Source: Oryzias latipes
Taxonomy: Eukaryota; Chordata; Actinopteri; Beloniformes; Adrianichthyidae
Length of the DNA: 64,000 nt
Reading direction: 5' to 3'
Assembly (NCBI RefSeq): GCF_002234675.1
Contig: NC_019875.2
Coordinates: forward strand, 28,889,818 to 28,953,817
Shown: positions 62,417-64,000 of the stretch, in pieces
Numbering within the stretch: the first letter of the stretch is position 1
How the letters are laid out: each line of letters starts with the position of its first letter
Notes under the pieces: model-generated
Seen by the model: the letters and a program-made list of their open reading frames with translations, nothing else
Database searches by the model: none
Told to the model about the DNA's origin: nothing
Made by a program: the position numbers and the translations under genes

Positions 62417-64000
62417 AGATGGAAATCTGAGTGACAGAAAGTCATGTTTTACAGAAACACAGAACAAAGAACAAAGAAAATAATAAATAGAAGAAAACAG
62501 TTTGGAGTTCAGGCTTGTGCTCATTTTACTTAACAAATGGTCAATGCATAGACAGTGAACATGCCTGTTCCATCAGTTAGTACACATAGATGCATCACAG
62601 CAACAAACATGACAGCAAACTCACCTTTGTCTTAAAAGACGGTTAACTTCAAACTGATGTTTCGGGACTTTGGAAAAGGTGTTTTGCTGTGAAACAAACA
62701 CCATGGTGATGACCTCTCTTAATGCTTTTATCTTTTATTTTTTCAAATCTGTGCACCATGTAGTTTCAATGTGAGAACCTTTTGTACTTTTTCCAACAGC
62801 GAGTGAATCCTCAGTGAAGAGTTTGCTTCAGCGAGAAACTGATACAGATGTTCCACAGCCTTAAACCAACATTGAAGGAAAAATGCAGCTCAGTTCGCTC
62901 TTTAATTACTTGGATCCAGCCTACCATTAAATTGGCTATTCAGGAGACTGGATTATCTGTGGAGCTTCTGAAAACAAAGTCGCGTTAACCCTTTAAATCC
63001 AGTTTTCTCGCAGACGTTACCCTGTCTCCACGCTGCTTAAGATTCAACAATAAACCATTCACTTCAGCCTCAAGTCCATATGAAAAATGAAAACACTTCA
63101 GACACACGCTGCCCCCTTACATCACACTCTATAAGTCACATCACGTGTATGAAAACACACAGAGATGGAGTTGTATTTCTTTGATCACCTCTCCATTTAT
63201 TTTTAGACAAAAAAGCATGATATTGGGTTTCATTTAATGTCCCAGAGCCCTTATCCATCCTCAAACTCCACCTCTTCTTTCTCCGTTCTTACACTCACAC
63301 ACTACAGGCATGGGCTCGGTCCCGTGGGCATGGTGGCGGCGGTGGTGTTGGTGTGGTTTCCTGCTTATGTTGTGACGTGAGACAGTTCTCCTCTGCTGGT
63401 AAAAGGACCTCTTTGTATATGGCCGTCTCTGCCTCTGCCCTTTTTCCACTACTGACAATGTTTTTCCCCCGTAGCTCTCAGCTGACAGTTTGCTGTGCTT
63501 TGCCGCTGTCATCATCTGTCCTCTTGCATAGAAAGCAAGAAAAAAAATAGAGGCAACATTCAAATTTAAATTGTTTTATTACTGGAACAACTGAGGATGA
63601 CTTTTTTTGTGCTCCATAAACAGGCAAATATGAGGATAATTCTGCATGTGGCAGCGTAACAGCAGCAGCAGCTCTATTAAACATGAGGGTTCAGATCGCA
63701 TCAATGGGAGTCAAACGCTCCATTTGTACTTTTCAGAAAGTTTAAGGAACTTTAAGGATTTTTTCTTTCTAACTAAAATTCTGATTTAAAATTCAAAAAA
63801 AAATTCTGATGGTGATTTCCTCTGCCTCGCAGACCAAATGCTTCTCCACTAACAACGACTCTCTGCCTCCCTCTTCAGGAATGCCAACTGTGTCTAAGAC
63901 ACATCAGTTTTTTAATTTTTATTTTACATTTTACATTCTGGAGAGACTCTGAAATGAGTTTACAATCCTAAAAAAAATGAAAATAAACACAAAAATTAAA
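62417..64000. other. Gene-free stretch to window end
   Basis: No gene recognised. A His/Arg-rich minus-strand frame at 63261-63563 reflects a ggc/ggt-rich patch and has no domain. Confidence 0.4.

Overview
The window looks like non-coding, repeat-rich teleost fish DNA. The evidence is a Rex3 (RTE-clade) LINE, tRNA-derived SINEs, a Tc1-type transposon end, several MITE families, a solo LTR, many microsatellites and an AT-rich background. A piggyBac-like MITE near 53.4 kb resembles one I associate with medaka (Oryzias), but the genus is an inference. There are no operons, rRNA genes, CRISPR arrays or intact host genes. Almost all open frames are short and chance-like. Two or three exon-like stretches (8.17 kb, 46.35 kb, and exons inside a transposon at 38.3-40.1 kb) are listed with low to moderate confidence.

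Layout. 0-14 kb: mostly unique AT-rich DNA with a hairpin (841-972), a SINE with an 18-bp target-site duplication (TSD; 2250-2512), copies of a dispersed 'AAAGACCCACTC' element, a pure (CAG)~36 tract next to a perfect hairpin (10309-10473), a second SINE (13583-13837) and a palindrome (13919-13996). 14.6-23.9 kb: a recent head-to-tail duplication of a ~4.56-kb unit. Each copy holds the wreck of a hAT-type transposase and two ~1.11-kb sub-repeats. 24-29 kb: microsatellites, a Tc1 5' end, a 5'-truncated Rex3 LINE with a decayed reverse transcriptase, another interspersed repeat and a (TA)35 tract. 29.4-33 kb: a SINE copy carrying 5'-transduced flank, a complete solo LTR (5-bp TSD GGGAT), a 1.54-kb poly-A retroelement containing a mobile GC island (16-bp TSD) and a Rex3 tail fragment.

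37345-41485: the most distinctive object. It is a 4,125-bp fold-back DNA transposon with an 8-bp TSD (cgtaaatt), termini starting GGTAACGCTT, very long inverted arms (~1.2 and ~1.8 kb), 118/119-bp tandem repeats in both arms (2 copies against 7), and a small exon-intron structure. The terminal exon, with its stop codon and poly-A signal, is present in both arms.

42-64 kb: more AAAGACCC copies, one split by a nested retroelement, three MITE families, (CCTG)n and (CA)n arrays, and long stretches where I see nothing. The genes do not work together as a system. The window is a record of successive transposition, nesting, tandem duplication and sequence capture.
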